Shown in pieces: positions 62,848-64,000 of a stretch of 64,000 bases of DNA. Positions within the stretch are counted from its first letter, which is position 1. Each line of letters starts with the position of its first letter. Both the position numbers and the translations under genes were made by a program. Source of the stretch: Flavobacteriales bacterium UBA5081 (GTDB lineage Bacteria; Bacteroidota; Bacteroidia; Flavobacteriales_E; Vicingaceae); contig DIAJ01000009.1 of the NCBI GenBank assembly GCA_002415785.1, forward strand, positions 31,820-95,819, in the 5' to 3' direction. The notes beneath the pieces were generated by a model. That model had not been told where the DNA came from, searched no databases, and was given only the letters and a program-made list of their open reading frames with translations.

Positions 62848-63342
62848 TTTACCCAAACTAATCAAATAAATTACCAATGGAAGGCTCATGAGAACAATGA
62901 AAATCCATAAGAAATATCCGCCTAAGCCATTTTGATGTCCCAAAGCCGTTTGAACTGTTGAATACAAAATATAAGCAAACACAATAGCTACAAGGCTATT
63001 TACCAAGCGCAATAATCGGCTGACCTTTTTGTATTGTTCTGCTGCATTTTCTGCTGTTATTTTAACCGGATAGTTAAAAACATGCGGATAGCGATTCAGC
63101 AAAATAATTCCGATAAAAATGATTGTTCCAACAATGGGGAGCGTCCACAAAGTAGCTTTGCTTCCATAATTATCGGGCTTACCGTCGGCGCCAAAATGTA
63201 TGGGAATTTCCGCGGGCAGTTCCGTATAATAAACAGTAGGGTAGAGCAACATAAAGAAAACGGCAGCAAAACCGATTCCTTCAATTGCATAATCCCATTT
63301 GTCTTTGTAGATTTTTATTTTCGGTTGTTTACTTAGATTCAT
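62842..63342 (-). CDS. DUF1648 domain membrane protein
   Basis: 166 residues from ATG 63342. The motif 'LPAEIPIHFGADGKPDNYGS' (about residues 43-62) is the DUF1648 signature and follows the first membrane helix. About four helices are visible in all ('LWTLPIVGTIIFIGIILL', 'LVAIVFAYILYSTV', 'YFLWIFIVLMSLPLVIYLI'). The domain also occurs in SdpI-type immunity proteins, but no toxin gene is near. A longer frame would begin at TTG 63378, and I prefer the ATG. The function is unknown. Confidence 0.85.
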   Translation of the reverse strand: MNLSKQPKIKIYKDKWDYAIEGIGFAAVFFMLLYPTVYYTELPAEIPIHFGADGKPDNYGSKATLWTLPIVGTIIFIGIILLNRYPHVFNYPVKITAENAAEQYKKVSRLLRLVNSLVAIVFAYILYSTVQTALGHQNGLGGYFLWIFIVLMSLPLVIYLISLGKK

Positions 63343-63384
63343 ACATCCAAAAAACTGAAATATTTTTGAATAAGTCAATATGCG

Positions 63385-64000
63385 TTAAAACATTGCAGAC
63401 AAAATATCTTCTAACGTTATTTTGTGAAAATAGCCATCGATATTCACTTTTTCCAATTTTTCTCGAATTTCGTCTTTATCGTGCTTGCAGTTGGTGAGCA
63501 TTTTCTCAAACTCCTCAATGGGCTTAGAACCGAAAAAGTCGCCGTAAATTTTAGCTTCTTTAATCATACCTTTTTTTACCTCTAAATTCATTTCTAGTGT
63601 TCCGCCTTCTGTGCGTACACCTTGACGGAAATTGTAATTGGGTGAATGACCGAAATTCCAATCCCAAGTAGCGTATTTTTCATCGCGAATTTTTTGAATG
63701 GCTGCCAAATCTTCTTCCGTAAACTCATAGCGCTTACAGTCTTCGTGCGTGGCTATAATGTGTTCCATAATCATTTCGGTAAAATCTTCTAAGCTCAATT
63801 CTTCCTTTAAATGATCTTTCACATTGGTTACCCTTTTGGGAATGGATTTCACCGCTCGGTCTTTGTACTTAAGCGGACTGATTTTTAATGCACCGCTAAC
63901 GTCTTTCATTTCTGAAGAGTAGAGAATTGTGCCGTGATGCAATACTTTGTTCTTAAACACATGTTCTGCATTACCGGAAAACTTTTTACCGTCGATGGTG
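63385..64000 (-). CDS. lplA: Lipoate-protein ligase A, 5' part cut by the window end
   Basis: The frame stays open to base 64000, so only the C-terminal 205 residues or so are seen. 'TIDGKKFSGNAEHVFKNKVL' followed by 'HHGTILYSS' is the lipoate ligase core, with the Lys that contacts the lipoyl-AMP ('KKFSGNAE'). 'SPNYNFRQGVRTEGGTLE' and the last helices form the C-terminal lipoate_A domain. It attaches lipoate to the E2 and H-protein subunits of keto-acid dehydrogenases and the glycine system. A GTG internal codon at 63960 could be mistaken for its start, but the homology clearly continues upstream of it. Confidence 0.92.
   Translation of the reverse strand, partial: TIDGKKFSGNAEHVFKNKVLHHGTILYSSEMKDVSGALKISPLKYKDRAVKSIPKRVTNVKDHLKEELSLEDFTEMIMEHIIATHEDCKRYEFTEEDLAAIQKIRDEKYATWDWNFGHSPNYNFRQGVRTEGGTLEMNLEVKKGMIKEAKIYGDFFGSKPIEEFEKMLTNCKHDKDEIREKLEKVNIDGYFHKITLEDILSAMF

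Noticed and set aside
62842..63342. DUF1648 protein as an SdpI-like immunity protein of a toxin system
   Set aside because: No SdpC-like toxin or other partner gene is adjacent. Neighbours are the peroxiredoxin operon and lplA.

Overview
The window looks like chromosomal DNA of a low-GC member of the Bacteroidota, probably close to Flavobacteriales. Three lines of evidence point there. It carries type IX secretion (T9SS) cargo with type A and type B C-terminal sorting domains, and a PorP/SprF partner protein. Its promoters repeatedly carry the Bacteroidota -7 box TAnnTTTG, twice with a TTG 19-20 nt upstream and once with one 22 nt upstream. Shine-Dalgarno sites are mostly absent and mRNA leaders look very short. 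No rRNA, prophage, transposase or CRISPR array is visible, and one tRNA (His-GTG) is present.

Layout. 1-13.5 kb is mostly housekeeping: a TPR protein, a GxxExxY-family protein inside inverted repeats, an NAD(P)-binding protein, NDH-2, ribBA plus an EEP hydrolase, RuvX, cyclophilin and lipoproteins, thiolase plus NlpC/P60, and a PgpH-like HD phosphohydrolase. 13.5-18.2 kb is an oligopeptide-type ABC operon (binding lipoprotein, two permeases, GNAT) without ATPase genes. After tRNA-His come a pirin, an alpha-oxoamine synthase, and a PIG-L deacetylase / 46-aa membrane protein / Na+ symporter operon whose small middle gene is easily missed. 25.4-29.7 kb holds a GNAT gene with a TMTC-like membrane/TPR protein, then DUF2797 with an outer-membrane lipoprotein.

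29.7-44.8 kb is a cell-surface region. It contains a SprB-repeat type B cargo protein with its PorP/SprF partner, a threonine aldolase, a 1335-aa beta-helix-like type A cargo protein, and four tandem 322-aa type A cargo paralogs repeating with an exact 1005-bp period. Each paralog has its own TACCTTTG box 4 nt before its ATG. A divergent XRE regulator closes the array, and an 80 percent match to that regulator's start region lies at the far end.

45.5-64 kb contains a beta-CASP hydrolase, a 2360-aa soluble histidine kinase with about twelve PAS domains, a palindrome-rich gap, and a single-domain response regulator. These are followed by a GNAT/RLAN/ATP-grasp fusion enzyme with an aldehyde dehydrogenase, and a polytopic membrane protein. 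Next is an OxyR-peroxiredoxin-thioredoxin-small protein stress locus with a recognisable OxyR operator. The window ends in a DUF1648 protein and a lipoate-protein ligase cut by the window edge.

All calls come from reading the sequence by eye. No database search or alignment program was run, and domain borders are approximate.
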